A stretch of DNA of 64,000 nt from Pseudomonas jinjuensis (GTDB lineage Bacteria; Pseudomonadota; Gammaproteobacteria; Pseudomonadales; Pseudomonadaceae). Shown here piece after piece: positions 51,527-61,485 of the stretch. The notes beneath the pieces are model-generated. The model saw nothing but the letters and a program-made list of their open reading frames with translations. It was not told the DNA's origin and ran no database searches. The position numbers and the translations under genes are program-made. The DNA is taken from assembly GCF_900103845.1 (NCBI RefSeq), contig NZ_FNIJ01000005.1:274390-338389 (forward strand), read 5' to 3'. The stretch's first letter is position 1; every line of letters starts with the position of its first letter.

Positions 51527-52489
51527 TCACTCCCGCGTCAGGTAATGCACGCTGAACCAGCGGTTCGGGTCGGTCCAGTGCGCCGCCGGGCGGAAGCCCG
51601 AAGAGGCGGCCAGTTCGCGGAAGGTCTCCGGGGCGTACTTGCAGGAGTTCTCCGTGTGCAGGCTTTCGCCCTCGCGGAACATGAAGCGCCGGCCTTCCAG
51701 GCGCAGCGTCTGCGCGCGGCGGCTGACCAGGTGCATCTCGATGCGCGATTCGGCTTCGTTGTAGAAGGCGTGGTGGCGGAAGCGCGCGGGGTCCAGATCG
51801 GTGTCCAGCTCGCGGCGGATGCGTTCCAGCAGGTTCAGGTTGAAGGCGGCGGTGACCCCGGCGCTGTCGTTGTAGGCGGCTTCCAGCACGCTGCGCTCCT
51901 TCGGCTGGTCGACGCCGATCAGCAGCCCGCCGCTGCGCGGCAGCAGGCGGTGCAGGTTGCGCAGGAAGATGCGCGCCTCGGCGGGGGTGAAGTTGCCGAT
52001 GCTGGAGCCGGGGAAGAAGGCCACCGGCCGGCCGCCGTCCAGCGCTCCGGGCAGCGCCAGCGGTCGGGAGAAGTCGGCGTGCAGCGCGTGCACGCTGAGC
52101 CAGGGATAGTCGTCGGCCAGGCGCTGCGTGCTGCTGAGCAGGAAGTCGCGGGAGATGTCGATGCCCAGGTAGCGCGCCGGGCGCAGCGCCTCCAGCAGCA
52201 GGCGGACCTTGCGGCTGGCGCCGCTGCCCAGTTCCACCAGGGTGACGCCCGGGCCGAGGCGGTCGGCGATTTCATCGGCGTTGGCGGCGAGGATGCCTTC
52301 CTCGGTGCGCGTCAGGTAGTACTCGGGCAGGTGGGTGATCTCCTCGAACAGCTCGGAGCCGCGCCGGTCATAGAAGAATTTCGGCGCCAGGCGCTTGGGT
52401 TCGGCAGCGAAACCGGCCAGGACTTCGTCGCGCAACGAGGCGCAGTCGTCCTGCGCAAGACGGTCGTGAAAGCTGATCGCGAGTGCCAT
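51527..52489 (-). CDS. egtD: L-histidine N-alpha-methyltransferase (ergothioneine pathway)
   Basis: A 320-residue EgtD-type methyltransferase. Characteristic stretches: 'SELFEEITHLPEYYLTRTEEGIL', 'LVELGSGASRKVRLLLEAL' (SAM site) and 'FFPGSSIGNFTPAEARIFLR'. It should add three methyl groups to the histidine amino nitrogen to give hercynine. Its start codon directly abuts the stop of egtB, so the pair is translationally linked. The length agrees with known EgtD (about 320). Confidence 0.92.
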   Translation of the reverse strand: MALAISFHDRLAQDDCASLRDEVLAGFAAEPKRLAPKFFYDRRGSELFEEITHLPEYYLTRTEEGILAANADEIADRLGPGVTLVELGSGASRKVRLLLEALRPARYLGIDISRDFLLSSTQRLADDYPWLSVHALHADFSRPLALPGALDGGRPVAFFPGSSIGNFTPAEARIFLRNLHRLLPRSGGLLIGVDQPKERSVLEAAYNDSAGVTAAFNLNLLERIRRELDTDLDPARFRHHAFYNEAESRIEMHLVSRRAQTLRLEGRRFMFREGESLHTENSCKYAPETFRELAASSGFRPAAHWTDPNRWFSVHYLTRE

Positions 52490-53785
52490 TCAGGCCTCCT
52501 TGGCCAGGCGCAGTCCGGCGAATTGCCAGCGCATGGCGGGGTAGAAGAAGTTGCGATAGGTACTGCGGATGTGGTCTCGGGGTGTGGCGCAACAGCCGCC
52601 GCGCAGCACCATCTGTCCGGACATGAACTTGCCGTTGTACTCGCCCAGGCTGCCGGACAGCGGCTTGAAGCGCGGGTAGGGGCGGAAGGCGCTGCCGGTC
52701 CATTCCCAGACGTCGCCGAACATCTGCTGCAGGGCATCGGGGGCGTCCATCGCGGCGACCGGCTGCAGGTGGTCGTTCTCGACGAAATTGCCCCCGGGCG
52801 GCAGGTGCGCCGCCGCCACTTCCCATTCCGCCTCGCTGGGCAGCCGCGCGCCGGCCCAGCTGGCGTAGGCGTCGGCCTCGTAGAAGCTGAGGTGGCAGAC
52901 CGGCGCTTCCAGGTCGAGCGGGCGCAGGCCGCCGAGGGTCATCTCGTACCAGGCCTCGTCCTCGTGCAGCCAGTACAGCGGCGCGCGCCAGCCATCCTGG
53001 CGCACCAGGTTCCAGCCGTCGGAGAGCCACAGCTCGCTGCGCGCGTAGCCGCCGTCGATGATGAAGTCGAGGTACTCGGCGTTGCTCACCGGCCGGCTGG
53101 CCAGTTGGAAGTCGCCGACGAACTCGCGGTGGCGCGGCGACTCGCAATCGAAGGCGAAACCGTCGCCGCCGTGGCCGATGCTCTGCACGCCGCCGGCGAA
53201 GCCATGCCAGCGCAGCGGCGCGGCCGGGATCGTCGGCGCCGGCGCCAGGTCGCCGCGATAGACCGGGTGCAACGGGTTCTGCGCGAGGATGTGCTTGATG
53301 TCCATGAACAGCAGCTCCTGGTGCTGCTGCTCGTGCTGCAGGCCCAGCTCGACGCGGCGCGCGATCTCCCGCGCGTGCTCGGCCGGCGGCGCGGCGAGCA
53401 GTTCGCCCATGGCCCGGTCGACATGCGCGCGGAAGGCCATCACCTCGGCCACCCCGGGTCGCGAGATCAGCCCCCGCCGCGCGCGGGTGAAGGGCGTGCC
53501 GTGGGTTTCGTAGTAGGAGTTGAACAGGTGGTCGTAGAGCGGTTCCGGCGTGCGGTAGCCGGGCAGGAAGGGCTTGAGGACGAAGGCCTCGAAGAACCAG
53601 GTGACATGCGCCAGGTGCCATTTCGGCGGGCTGACGTCGGGCATGCTCTGGACCACATGGTCCTCGGCGCTGAGCGGGGCGCAGATCGCCTCGCTGGCCG
53701 CGCGTACGCGCTGGTAGCGCTGCGGCAGCGGCTCCCGGGAATGGGCATCTTCCTGTTCCGATATCGCGCTTGCGAGATGGCGCAT
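52490..53785 (-). CDS. egtB: Ergothioneine biosynthesis protein EgtB (sulfoxide synthase)
   Basis: A 431-residue protein with an N-terminal DinB-like domain that carries iron-binding histidines ('PPKWHLAHVTWFFE', 'LGLQHEQQHQELLFMDIKH') and a C-terminal formylglycine-generating-type domain ('GDVWEWTGSAFRPYPRF', 'RGGCCATPRDHIRSTYRNFF'). It joins hercynine with a thiol donor (cysteine or gamma-glutamylcysteine) using oxygen. 'aaggag' precedes ATG 53785. A selenoneine synthase (SenA) has a similar fold, but no senB/senC lie nearby. No EgtE gene is seen; an unrelated lyase is assumed. Confidence 0.9.
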   Translation of the reverse strand: MRHLASAISEQEDAHSREPLPQRYQRVRAASEAICAPLSAEDHVVQSMPDVSPPKWHLAHVTWFFEAFVLKPFLPGYRTPEPLYDHLFNSYYETHGTPFTRARRGLISRPGVAEVMAFRAHVDRAMGELLAAPPAEHAREIARRVELGLQHEQQHQELLFMDIKHILAQNPLHPVYRGDLAPAPTIPAAPLRWHGFAGGVQSIGHGGDGFAFDCESPRHREFVGDFQLASRPVSNAEYLDFIIDGGYARSELWLSDGWNLVRQDGWRAPLYWLHEDEAWYEMTLGGLRPLDLEAPVCHLSFYEADAYASWAGARLPSEAEWEVAAAHLPPGGNFVENDHLQPVAAMDAPDALQQMFGDVWEWTGSAFRPYPRFKPLSGSLGEYNGKFMSGQMVLRGGCCATPRDHIRSTYRNFFYPAMRWQFAGLRLAKEA

Positions 53786-54094
53786 GGCGCTTCTCCTTTG
53801 CGGGACGCGGTGATCGCGTCTATTTGGAACCGACACGGCGGCATATCGAAAGTTGCAATTGGAATGAGGCGACGGCCGGTAGGGGGGGCGTCGGCCGTTC
53901 GTGGGTGGATGGTGCTTTTCCATCCACCCTTGGCGAGGTCTGCGGCCTCGATGGTTTCATGGTTCCCGCGCTCCCGCGTAGGAACGATAAACGCGGGGAT
54001 CCAATGAACCGTGTAGGAGCGGGCCATGCCCGCGACCGGTCGCGCCCAGGTGCGCTCCTGCTGGCGATCCGATCTCCATCCACATGCAAAGCCC
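53786..54094. repeat. Intergenic repeat region upstream of egtB
   Basis: Contains 'tggatggtgcttttccatcca' near 53907, 'cccgcgctcccgcg' near 53967 and a 'gtaggagcgggccatgcccgcgac' unit near 54014, all of families seen elsewhere in the window. The egtB promoter should lie in the 53786-53870 part; no clear -35/-10 was recognised. Confidence 0.55.
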
Positions 54095-54583
54095 TCAGCA
54101 GCTCAATCCCAGTCGCTCATGCCATTCGGCGATGGATTCCTCCGGATAACCATCGAACAACTGGTCGCCCGGCCGCGCGCTCACCTCGACCCAGGGCGCC
54201 TTCGAATCCAGCAGCAGGTGGGTGTGCTCCGGCGGCACCGGCAGCGGCGTGTCGATGGCCGAGGCGAAGGGGTGGACCAGTTCCGGCCAGGTCGGGTCGT
54301 AGAGCCACAGGGCGCTGCCGCAGACCTTGCAGAAATGCCGCTGCGCGCTGCTGGTGATGGCCCGGCTGGAGCCCTCGCGGCGGATCTTCGCCTGGTAGAC
54401 GGTGAGGTTCTTCGCACCGCGTACCTTCAGGCTGCGGTAGTCGCCGCCGAGGTTGATGGCGTAGCCGCCTCCGCCCTGGGTCTTGCGGCAGATCGAGCAG
54501 TAGCAGCGCTGGTAGGGGTAGGGATGGGCGCTCTCCAAGGTGAAGCTGACGGCGCCGCAGTGGCAGGAGCCTTCGAGAAGCAT
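54095..54583 (-). CDS. GFA family (glutathione-dependent formaldehyde-activating-like) zinc protein
   Basis: A 162-residue protein with the GFA/CENP-V zinc sites: 'GSCHCGAVSF' (Cys7, Cys9), 'RCYCSICRKTQGGGGYAIN' and 'HFCKVCGSALWLY'. The family includes glutathione S-(hydroxymethyl) synthase, but most members are of unknown function. I start it at ATG 54583, with 'ggagaa' seven bases before it; the longer frame adds 12 residues without support. Monocistronic between repeats and the divergent ArsR operon. Confidence 0.87.
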   Translation of the reverse strand: MLLEGSCHCGAVSFTLESAHPYPYQRCYCSICRKTQGGGGYAINLGGDYRSLKVRGAKNLTVYQAKIRREGSSRAITSSAQRHFCKVCGSALWLYDPTWPELVHPFASAIDTPLPVPPEHTHLLLDSKAPWVEVSARPGDQLFDGYPEESIAEWHERLGLSC

Positions 54584-54662
54584 GGCGCATTCTCCGCGTA
54601 TCCAGCCCGGATCGGACATGAAGACGATAGTCGCGTCTGCCGGCTGGAATTCTGCAGCTCGT

Positions 54663-54694
54663 CATTATATATTTTCATATATTGTATTTTTGTA
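54663..54694. promoter_or_regulatory. AT-rich promoter/operator of the ArsR-led operon
   Basis: The stretch 'cattatatattttcatatattg' and the following 'tatttttgt' is a sharp AT island in GC-rich DNA, just before the ArsR gene. It has loose dyad symmetry of TATATnTTT/CATATAT type, as seen in operators of BigR-like sulfur repressors. It probably holds both the promoter and the binding site. Confidence 0.5.
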
Positions 54695-54705
54695 GAGTGA
54701 TCACG

Positions 54706-55029
54706 ATGTCAGCCATCGAACAACCGGATCTCGCGCGTCTGCACCAGTCCGCGGATGAGGCCGCGCGCCTGCTCAAGGCGCTGGGCAATCCCGACCGCCT
54801 GCTGCTGCTGTGCATGCTGTCGCAGGAGGAAAGCCACGTCGGCGGGCTGGAGGAGCGCACGGGCATCGGTCAGCCGACGCTGTCCCAGCAGTTGGCCGTG
54901 CTGCGTCGCGAAGGGCTGGTGGACACCCGCAAGGAAGGCAAGCAGGTCTACTACCGGATCAGCAGTCCCCAGGCACTGGCGGTGATCCAGACGCTGTACC
55001 GGCTGTTCTGTGCGGAGGAGGCCCGATGA
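54706..55029 (+). CDS. ArsR family regulator, BigR/SqrR-like persulfide sensor
   Basis: A 107-residue winged-helix repressor. The recognition helix lies in 'EERTGIGQPTLSQQLAVLRREGLVDTRKEGKQVYYRI'. Two cysteines, Cys36 (LLLLCML) and Cys102 (YRLFCAEE), stand at the positions that form the disulfide/polysulfide switch in BigR, SqrR and YgaV. No metal-site CxC of arsenic sensors is present. Its stop overlaps the next start (ATGA). Two YeeE-type proteins and an MBL-fold enzyme follow, the classic BigR operon content, so it likely derepresses them on hydrogen sulfide or persulfide stress. Confidence 0.87.
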   Translation: MSAIEQPDLARLHQSADEAARLLKALGNPDRLLLLCMLSQEESHVGGLEERTGIGQPTLSQQLAVLRREGLVDTRKEGKQVYYRISSPQALAVIQTLYRLFCAEEAR

Positions 55030-55460
55030 GCATCGACTGGAATGCCTTCACGCCATGGAGCGCGCTGGCGGGTGGTGTGCTGATCGGCCTGGCCGCCGGG
55101 GCGTTCGCCCTGCTCAATGGGCGCGTGGCGGGCATCAGCGGCCTGCTCGGCGGTCTGCTCGCGCGCGGCGGGGAAGGACGCGGGGAGCGCCTGTTCTTCC
55201 TTCTCGGCCTGTTGGCTGCGCCGCTGCTCTGGCTGGCCTGGCGGCCGCTGCCGACGCTGCGCTTCGACGCTGCCTGGCCTGCTCTGCTCGCTGCCGGACT
55301 GCTGGTCGGGCTCGGCAGCCGCCTCGGCGCCGGCTGCACCAGTGGCCATGGCGTCTGTGGCCTGGCCCGGCTGTCGCCGCGTTCGCTGCTGGCGACCCTG
55401 TGCTTCATGGGCAGCGGTTTCGCCAGCGTATTCGTCATCCGCCATCTGCTGGGGAGCTGA
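55026..55460 (+). CDS. YeeE/YedE family membrane protein, first half-transporter
   Basis: A 144-residue membrane protein with about four hydrophobic segments and the signature 'GSRLGAGCTSGHGVCGLARLSPRSLLATLCFM', whose cysteines are conserved in thiosulfate/sulfur transporters of the YeeE (TsuA) type. Together with the next gene it forms a two-piece (PmpA/PmpB-like) transporter, where long YeeE proteins have both halves in one chain. It overlaps the ArsR gene by 4 bases. Confidence 0.85.
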   Translation: MSIDWNAFTPWSALAGGVLIGLAAGAFALLNGRVAGISGLLGGLLARGGEGRGERLFFLLGLLAAPLLWLAWRPLPTLRFDAAWPALLAAGLLVGLGSRLGAGCTSGHGVCGLARLSPRSLLATLCFMGSGFASVFVIRHLLGS

Positions 55461-55464
55461 GCGC

Positions 55465-55890
55465 ATGAACCGTCTGACAGCCTTTCTCTGCGGCCTGCTC
55501 TTCGGCCTTGGCCTGTTGCTGGCCGGCATGGCCGACCCGGCCAAGGTGCTGGCGTTCCTCGACCTCGCCGGCGCCTGGGACCCCTCGCTGGCGCTGGTGA
55601 TGGCGGGCGCCATCGGCGCGGCGCTGCTGCCTTTCGCCTGGGCGCGGCGGCGTTCGCGCAATTTCCTGGGCGGGGCGATGCAGCTGCCGCAGACGCGGCG
55701 GCTGGACACCCGCCTGGTCCTGGGAAGCATGGTATTCGGCGTCGGCTGGGGCATCGCGGGCATCTGCCCGGGGCCGGCACTGGTCGGCCTTGGCGCCGGT
55801 TACTGGCAGTCGGCGCTGTTCTGCCTGGCGATGCTGGGCGGGATGGGCATCCATGAATGGCTGCAGCGGCAAGCAGGAGGCAGGGCATGA
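55465..55890 (+). CDS. YeeE/YedE family membrane protein, second half-transporter
   Basis: A 141-residue membrane protein with about four hydrophobic segments. 'FGLGLLLAGMADPAKVLAFLD' and 'MVFGVGWGIAGICPGPALVGLGAGYW' are the marks of the second YeeE half, including its conserved cysteine. It starts 4 bases after the first half and overlaps the MBL gene by 4 bases. It likely moves sulfur species (thiosulfate, sulfide or persulfide). Confidence 0.85.
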   Translation: MNRLTAFLCGLLFGLGLLLAGMADPAKVLAFLDLAGAWDPSLALVMAGAIGAALLPFAWARRRSRNFLGGAMQLPQTRRLDTRLVLGSMVFGVGWGIAGICPGPALVGLGAGYWQSALFCLAMLGGMGIHEWLQRQAGGRA

Positions 55891-56750
55891 ACGCTCAGAT
55901 CGAGGCTTTCTTCGACCCGCGGACATACACCTACAGCTACGTGGTGCGCGATCCGGCGAGCGACGCCTGCGCCATCGTCGATCCGGTGCTGGACTACGAT
56001 GCCGCCGCCGGGCGCATCGGCCATGCCAGCGCCGACCCGGTGATCGCCCATGTCCGCGAGCAGGGCCTGCGCGTCGAATGGCTGCTGGAAACCCATGCCC
56101 ACGCCGATCATCTGTCGGCTGCCGCCTACCTCCAGCGGCAGTTGGGCGGGCGTGTCGCCATCGGAGCGGGAATCACCCGCGTGCAGCGTACCTTCGCCGG
56201 ATTGTTCAACTGGGGGGAGGAATTCCGTACCGATGGCAGCCAGTTCGACCGCCTGCTGGAGGATGGCGAGGAACTGCGGATCGGCAACCTGACGCTGCGC
56301 GTGTGGCATACCCCTGGACACACGCCGTCCTGCGTGAGCTATCTGGTGGGGGATGCGGCCTTCGTCGGCGATACGCTGTTCATGCCCGACTACGGTACCG
56401 CGCGCTGCGACTTCCCCGGCGGCGATGCGCGCATGCTGTATCGCTCGATCCAGCGCCTGTTCAGCCTGCCGGACAGCACCCGGCTGTTCATGTGCCACGA
56501 CTACAAGGCACCGGGGCGGGAGCATTTCCGCCACGAAACCAGCGTGGCCGAACAGCGCCGCGACAACCTGCACGTGCGCGCGGGTATCGACGAGGAAACC
56601 TTCGTCGCCATGCGCCAGGCACGCGATGCCACCCTTGCGATGCCGGCGCTGATGCTGCCGGCGATCCAGGTGAACATGCGCGCCGGCCACCGTCCTCCGG
56701 CCGAGAGCAATGGCGTGCACTATCTGAAGATTCCGCTCGACCAGCTCTGA
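55887..56750 (+). CDS. MBL-fold hydrolase, BlH / persulfide-dioxygenase-like
   Basis: A 287-residue metallo-beta-lactamase-fold protein. 'THAHADH' (His70-x-His72-x-Asp74-His75), 'HTPGHTPSCVSYL', 'GDTLFMPDYGTARCDFPGGDAR' and 'CHDYKAPGRE' are the landmarks of the ETHE1/BlH group. These are iron enzymes that oxidise glutathione persulfide to sulfite. I use ATG 55887, which overlaps the transporter gene (ATGA) and has 'aggaggcaggg' before it. It closes the BigR-type operon for sulfide detoxification. Confidence 0.87.
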   Translation: MNAQIEAFFDPRTYTYSYVVRDPASDACAIVDPVLDYDAAAGRIGHASADPVIAHVREQGLRVEWLLETHAHADHLSAAAYLQRQLGGRVAIGAGITRVQRTFAGLFNWGEEFRTDGSQFDRLLEDGEELRIGNLTLRVWHTPGHTPSCVSYLVGDAAFVGDTLFMPDYGTARCDFPGGDARMLYRSIQRLFSLPDSTRLFMCHDYKAPGREHFRHETSVAEQRRDNLHVRAGIDEETFVAMRQARDATLAMPALMLPAIQVNMRAGHRPPAESNGVHYLKIPLDQL

Positions 56751-56803
56751 GTCGGTCCGGAGGAGGTATTCCCTCCAGCCTCGATTTTCCCGTTCCGCAT
56801 GTA

Positions 56804-56831
56804 TTGACCTCGCGGTCAATGAATGCAGAAT
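56804..56831 (+). promoter_or_regulatory. Putative modA promoter
   Basis: TTGACC at 56804 and CAGAAT at 56826 are spaced by 16 bases and resemble sigma-70 -35/-10 elements. TTGACC is also part of a small dyad, TTGACC-TCGC-GGTCAA. The start would fall near 56838, directly before the ModE-like box. Confidence 0.45.
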
Positions 56832-56845
56832 GTCGCGGCGCTCAT

Positions 56846-57689
<844 letters not shown>

Positions 57690-57704
57690 GGCAGGGAACA
57701 CTCG

Positions 57705-58382
57705 ATGCCACTCACCTCGGCGGATATCTCGGCCATCGTTCTCACCCTCGAGCTGGCGTCGCTGACCACCCTGATCCTGCTGCTGATCGGCACGCCGATC
57801 GCCTGGTGGCTGGCGCGCACCCGTTCCTGGCTGAAAGGCCCGCTGGGGGCAGTGGTGGCGTTGCCGCTGGTGCTGCCGCCGACGGTGATCGGCTTCTACC
57901 TGCTCGTCGCCATGGGGCCGGACGGATTCATCGGCCAGCTCACCCAGGGCATGGGCATCGGCCTGCTGCCGTTCAGCTTCGCCGGGCTGGTGGTGGGTTC
58001 GGTGTTCTACTCGCTGCCCTTCGTGGTACAGCCGCTGCAGAACGCCTTCGAGGCCATCGGCACGCGCCCGCTGGAGGCCGCCGCGACGCTGCGGGCGAGC
58101 CCGCTGGACTGCTTCTTCAGCGTGGTCCTGCCGCTGGCGCGGCCGGGCTTCGTCACCGCCGCGATCCTCGGCTTCGCCCATACGGTGGGCGAGTTCGGCG
58201 TGGTGCTGATGATCGGCGGCAACATCCCGGGGAAGACCCGCGTGGTCTCGGTGCAGATTTTCGACCACGTCGAGGCCATGGAGTACGCCCAGGCGCACTG
58301 GCTGGCCGGCGGCATGGTGGTGTTCTCCTTCTTCGTGCTGCTGGCGGTGTATGCCAGTCGCCGTTCCCAGTCATGGACCTGA
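57705..58382 (+). CDS. modB: Molybdate ABC transporter permease
   Basis: A 225-residue inner-membrane permease with about five helices. The ABC-contact loop reads '[37 protein letters not shown]', matching the EAA motif of ModB/CysT permeases, and '[16 protein letters not shown]' is characteristic of ModB. It starts 15 bases after modA and ends 1 base before modC. Confidence 0.93.
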   Translation: MPLTSADISAIVLTLELASLTTLILLLIGTPIAWWLARTRSWLKGPLGAVVALPLVLPPTVIGFYLLVAMGPDGFIGQLTQGMGIGLLPFSFAGLVVGSVFYSLPFVVQPLQNAFEAIGTRPLEAAATLRASPLDCFFSVVLPLARPGFVTAAILGFAHTVGEFGVVLMIGGNIPGKTRVVSVQIFDHVEAMEYAQAHWLAGGMVVFSFFVLLAVYASRRSQSWT

Positions 58383-58383
58383 C

Positions 58384-59466
58384 ATGAGCATCGAGGCGCG
58401 TTTTCGTCTGGACTACCAGGGCTTCGGCCTGGACGTCGACCTGCAGCTGCCCGGGCGCGGGGTGAGCGCGCTGTTCGGCCATTCCGGCTCGGGCAAGACC
58501 ACCTGCCTGCGCTGCGTGGCCGGCCTTGAGCGAGCCGCCAGCGGCTATCTGGCGGTGAACGGCGAGGTCTGGCAGGACAGCGCCCGGCGCCTGTTCCTGC
58601 CGCCGCACAAACGCGCCATCGGCTACGTGTTCCAGGACGCCAATCTGTTCGAGCACCTGTCGGTGCGGCGCAACCTCACCTACGGCATGAAGCGCGTGCC
58701 GCGCGACTGGCACCGCGTCGAACTGGAGCAGGCCACCGAACTGCTCGGCATCGGCCACCTGCTGCAGCGCATGCCGCGCAATCTTTCCGGTGGCGAACGG
58801 CAGCGCGTCGGCATGGCCCGGGCGCTGCTGACCAGCCCGCGCCTGCTGCTGATGGACGAACCGCTGGCGGCGCTGGACCTCAAGCGCAAGGCGGAAATCC
58901 TGCCGTACCTGGAGCGCCTGCACGACGAACTGGATATCCCGATCCTCTACGTCAGCCACTCGCCGGACGAGGTGGCGCGGCTGGCCGACCACCTGGTGCT
59001 GCTGGAAGAGGGCCGCGTGCGCGCCAGCGGTCCGGTCGGCGCGACCCTGGCGCGTACCGACCTGCCGATCTCCCTGCTGGAGGACGCTGGCGTGGTGGTG
59101 GAAGGCCGGGTGCTCGGCCACGACGCCGTCTACGGCCTGCTCGACCTCGGCCTGCCCGGCAGCGACCAGCGCATCCGCCTGGCCCACGCCGCGCTGGAGC
59201 CGGGCAGGGCGCTGCGGATCAAGGTGCAGGCGCGGGACGTCAGCCTGGGCCTGGAACGCCAGGCGCACAGCAGCATCCTCAACGTGCTGCCGGCGACGGT
59301 GACGGAGATCGCCGCCACCGATACGCCGGCGCATCTGCTGGTGAAGCTGGACGTGGCCGGCACGCCGCTGCTGGCGCGGATCACCCGCTATTCCCATGAC
59401 CAGCTGGGAGTACGCGCGGGGCTGGCGGTCTGGGCGCAGATCAAGTCGGTGGCGGTGCTGGCGTAG
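58384..59466 (+). CDS. modC: Molybdate ABC transporter ATP-binding protein
   Basis: A 360-residue ATPase. Walker A 'GHSGSGKTT' near residue 35, Q-loop '[14 protein letters not shown]', signature '[16 protein letters not shown]', Walker B '[12 protein letters not shown]' and H-loop '[10 protein letters not shown]'. The C-terminal part (about 285-360) is a molybdate-binding MOP/TOBE domain ('[14 protein letters not shown]...[14 protein letters not shown]'). I use ATG 58384, right behind modB. It powers ModAB. Confidence 0.94.
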   Translation: MSIEARFRLDYQGFGLDVDLQLPGRGVSALFGHSGSGKTTCLRCVAGLERAASGYLAVNGEVWQDSARRLFLPPHKRAIGYVFQDANLFEHLSVRRNLTYGMKRVPRDWHRVELEQATELLGIGHLLQRMPRNLSGGERQRVGMARALLTSPRLLLMDEPLAALDLKRKAEILPYLERLHDELDIPILYVSHSPDEVARLADHLVLLEEGRVRASGPVGATLARTDLPISLLEDAGVVVEGRVLGHDAVYGLLDLGLPGSDQRIRLAHAALEPGRALRIKVQARDVSLGLERQAHSSILNVLPATVTEIAATDTPAHLLVKLDVAGTPLLARITRYSHDQLGVRAGLAVWAQIKSVAVLA

Positions 59467-59969
59467 GGGAGGCTCCGCGTCCTGTGTAGGAGCAACTGTC
59501 TTCGCACCATGGCGAGCCGCTGGCGTAGGGCGAATGAAGCGGAACGCTTCATCCGCCGATAAGGCCGCGCCGATGGGATGGCGGATAGCGCTGGCGCGCT
59601 ATGCCCTACGTGGCTGTTCAGGGCCCGCTGGACGCCATACCTGTAGGAGCCAGGGGGACGCCTAGTTCTTGCTGGCGAACCAGGTTTTCCCTCAACGTCG
59701 GCGTGGAAGGAGAACACGGCAATCGCCAGCAAGCTGGCTCCTACAGGTTCTGTGCGTGCCTCAGGAGCGACGCGACTCCATGTAGGAGCGGGCCATGCCC
59801 GCGAGTCGCACGCATGGCGTGCTCCTACACGTAGGGAGAATGATGTGGAATGCTTCATCCGCCGGTAGTCCGCGGCGGATAACGCTGGCGCGTTATGCGC
59901 CCTACCCACAACGGTCTCCGCCGACCTGTAGGCGGGCCATGTCCGCGACATCGCGCGTTCCCGCAGAAA
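59467..59969. repeat. Intergenic region with the second copy of the 300-bp composite repeat
   Basis: No gene. Bases from about 59484 to 59800 are nearly the same as 2923-3240, in the same orientation and order of units ('gtaggagcaactgtc', 'gaatgaagcggaacgcttcatccgcc', 'gtaggagccagggggacgcctag', 'aatcgccagcaagctggctcctac', 'gtaggagcgggccatgcccgcga'). Further palindromes follow to 59960. It lies between modC and the convergent htpX. Confidence 0.8.
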
Positions 59970-59995
59970 TAAAAAAAGGGCGACTTTCGTCGCCC
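59970..59995 (-). terminator. Intrinsic terminator of htpX
   Basis: GGGCGAC and GTCGCCC (59978-59995) pair around a TTTC loop; on the minus strand an eight-base T-run follows (the a-run 59970-59977). It lies 25 bases past the htpX stop and is a classic terminator. Confidence 0.85.
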
Positions 59996-60020
59996 CGTCC
60001 CAAGTGTGAAACCGTTCGGC

Positions 60021-60893
60021 TCAGCGTGCGTTGCGCAGGGCCTCGATGCGTTCTTCCAGCGGCGGGTGGCTCATGAACAGGCCGGCTAGGCCGTGCTTCA
60101 GGTTGCCGTTGATGCCGAAGGCCTGCAGGGTGTCCGGCATCTGCACCGGCACGCCCTGTTCGGCGCGCAGGCGCTGCAGCGCGGCGATCATCGCGCCGGT
60201 ACCGGCCAGGTGGGCGCCGGCGGCGTCGGCGCGGTATTCGCGCTTGCGCGAGAACCACATGACGATGATGCTCGCCAGGATGCCCAGCACCAGTTCCGCG
60301 AAGATGGTCGCGACGAAGTAGCCGATGCCCGGGCCGTCCTCGTTCTTCAGGATCGCCTTGTCGACGAAGTTGCCGAAGATGCGTGCGAAGAACATCACGA
60401 AGGTGTTCACCACACCCTGGATCAGCGCCAGGGTGACCATGTCGCCGTTGGCCACGTGGCCGATCTCGTGGGCCAGCACGGCCTTCACTTCTTCCGGCGA
60501 GAAGCGTTCCAGCAGGCCCTGGCTGACGGCCACCAGGGCGTCGTTCCGGTTCCAGCCGGTGGCGAAGGCGTTGGCCTCGTAGGCAGGGAAGATGCCCACT
60601 TCCGGCATCTTGATGCCGGCTTCGCGGGAGAGTTCTTCCACGGTCTGCAGCAGCCATTGTTCATGGCGGGTGCGCGGCTGGCTGATGATTTCGGTGCCGG
60701 TGCTCATCTTCGCCATCCACTTGGAGATGAACAGCGAGACCAGCGACCCGGCGAAGCCGAATACGGCACAGAAGATCAGGAGGCTGCCGTAGTTCTGGCC
60801 GGTGAACCGGTCCACGCCGAGCAGTTTCAGGGTGATGCTGGCGATCACCAGAACTGCCAGGTTGGTGGCCAGGAACAGCAGAATGCGCATCAT
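60021..60893 (-). CDS. htpX: Membrane zinc metalloprotease HtpX
   Basis: A 290-residue M48 protease. Two N-terminal helices (about 4-24 and 34-56), the zinc motif HEIGH at 142-146 ('[13 protein letters not shown]'), two more helices near 155-215 and the third ligand Glu in '[15 protein letters not shown]'. It degrades misfolded membrane proteins with FtsH under envelope stress. Length and neighbours (hypothetical gene, alaA, msrB) match the Pseudomonas core order. ATG 60893 or the next ATG is possible. Confidence 0.95.
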   Translation of the reverse strand: MMRILLFLATNLAVLVIASITLKLLGVDRFTGQNYGSLLIFCAVFGFAGSLVSLFISKWMAKMSTGTEIISQPRTRHEQWLLQTVEELSREAGIKMPEVGIFPAYEANAFATGWNRNDALVAVSQGLLERFSPEEVKAVLAHEIGHVANGDMVTLALIQGVVNTFVMFFARIFGNFVDKAILKNEDGPGIGYFVATIFAELVLGILASIIVMWFSRKREYRADAAGAHLAGTGAMIAALQRLRAEQGVPVQMPDTLQAFGINGNLKHGLAGLFMSHPPLEERIEALRNAR

Positions 60894-61023
60894 GGTGTAA
60901 AGCTTCTCCTCGACTAAGGGATTTCCGGGCGCACGGACGCTCCGGAGAGTGGCTGAAAGTATGCGGCTATATAGGGTTCGCCCCCCAGCCGATTCAACCC
61001 GGGGACTATTTCAAACTGTGTCT

Positions 61024-61470
61024 CTATGCCGGCCCGGAGCCACTTTCGAAGAATAGCCGGGTCAGGCGCGCGATGCGTTCGCCGTGGCGACTGGCCAGCG
61101 CCTCGCGCAACTGATAGGCGAGGGTGGCGCGGTCGCGTTGCACGCTGGGCGGCAGGCCTTCCTCGGTGTGCGCGGCATGGGGCAGGACGCGGGTCAGGCG
61201 CAGGAAGGCCTTTTCGGTGAGGACCGCCTGGTCCAGCGCCTCGTAGCGGATGGTCGACTCGTAGCGCAGGTAGCCTTCCTCGGCCAGCCACAGCAGGGCG
61301 CCGAGGCAGCTCTGGTGGCGGGCGCTGGGCAGGCCAAATTCGTCGGGTTCCTCGCGGCCGATCAGGTCCTCGACATAGAGGGTCATCCGCCGCGGGAACG
61401 CCTGGTAGAGGGAAAGCAGCCCGGCAGCGGCGTCCCGGTAGAAGTCGTCGATCTGCAGATCCATGGGCAC
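61024..61470 (-). CDS. Conserved hypothetical protein between alaA and htpX
   Basis: A 148-residue, Leu/Arg/Glu-rich protein: 'IDDFYRDAAAGLLSLYQAFPRRMTLYVEDLIG', 'SCLGALLWLAEEGYLRYEST' and 'AVLTEKAFLRLT'. The middle looks like a winged helix, as in small Pseudomonas proteins of unknown function. No catalytic residues are evident. It starts 15 bases after alaA stop and probably shares its transcript. MPMD or the next ATG two codons later may be the start. Confidence 0.7.
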   Translation of the reverse strand: MPMDLQIDDFYRDAAAGLLSLYQAFPRRMTLYVEDLIGREEPDEFGLPSARHQSCLGALLWLAEEGYLRYESTIRYEALDQAVLTEKAFLRLTRVLPHAAHTEEGLPPSVQRDRATLAYQLREALASRHGERIARLTRLFFESGSGPA

Positions 61471-61485
61471 GCTGCCGGGTGTCGA

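Noticed and set aside
51338..54007. 889-codon open frame opposite egtD and egtB
   Set aside because: Both antisense genes have complete family motifs; the long frame is a GC-skew shadow.
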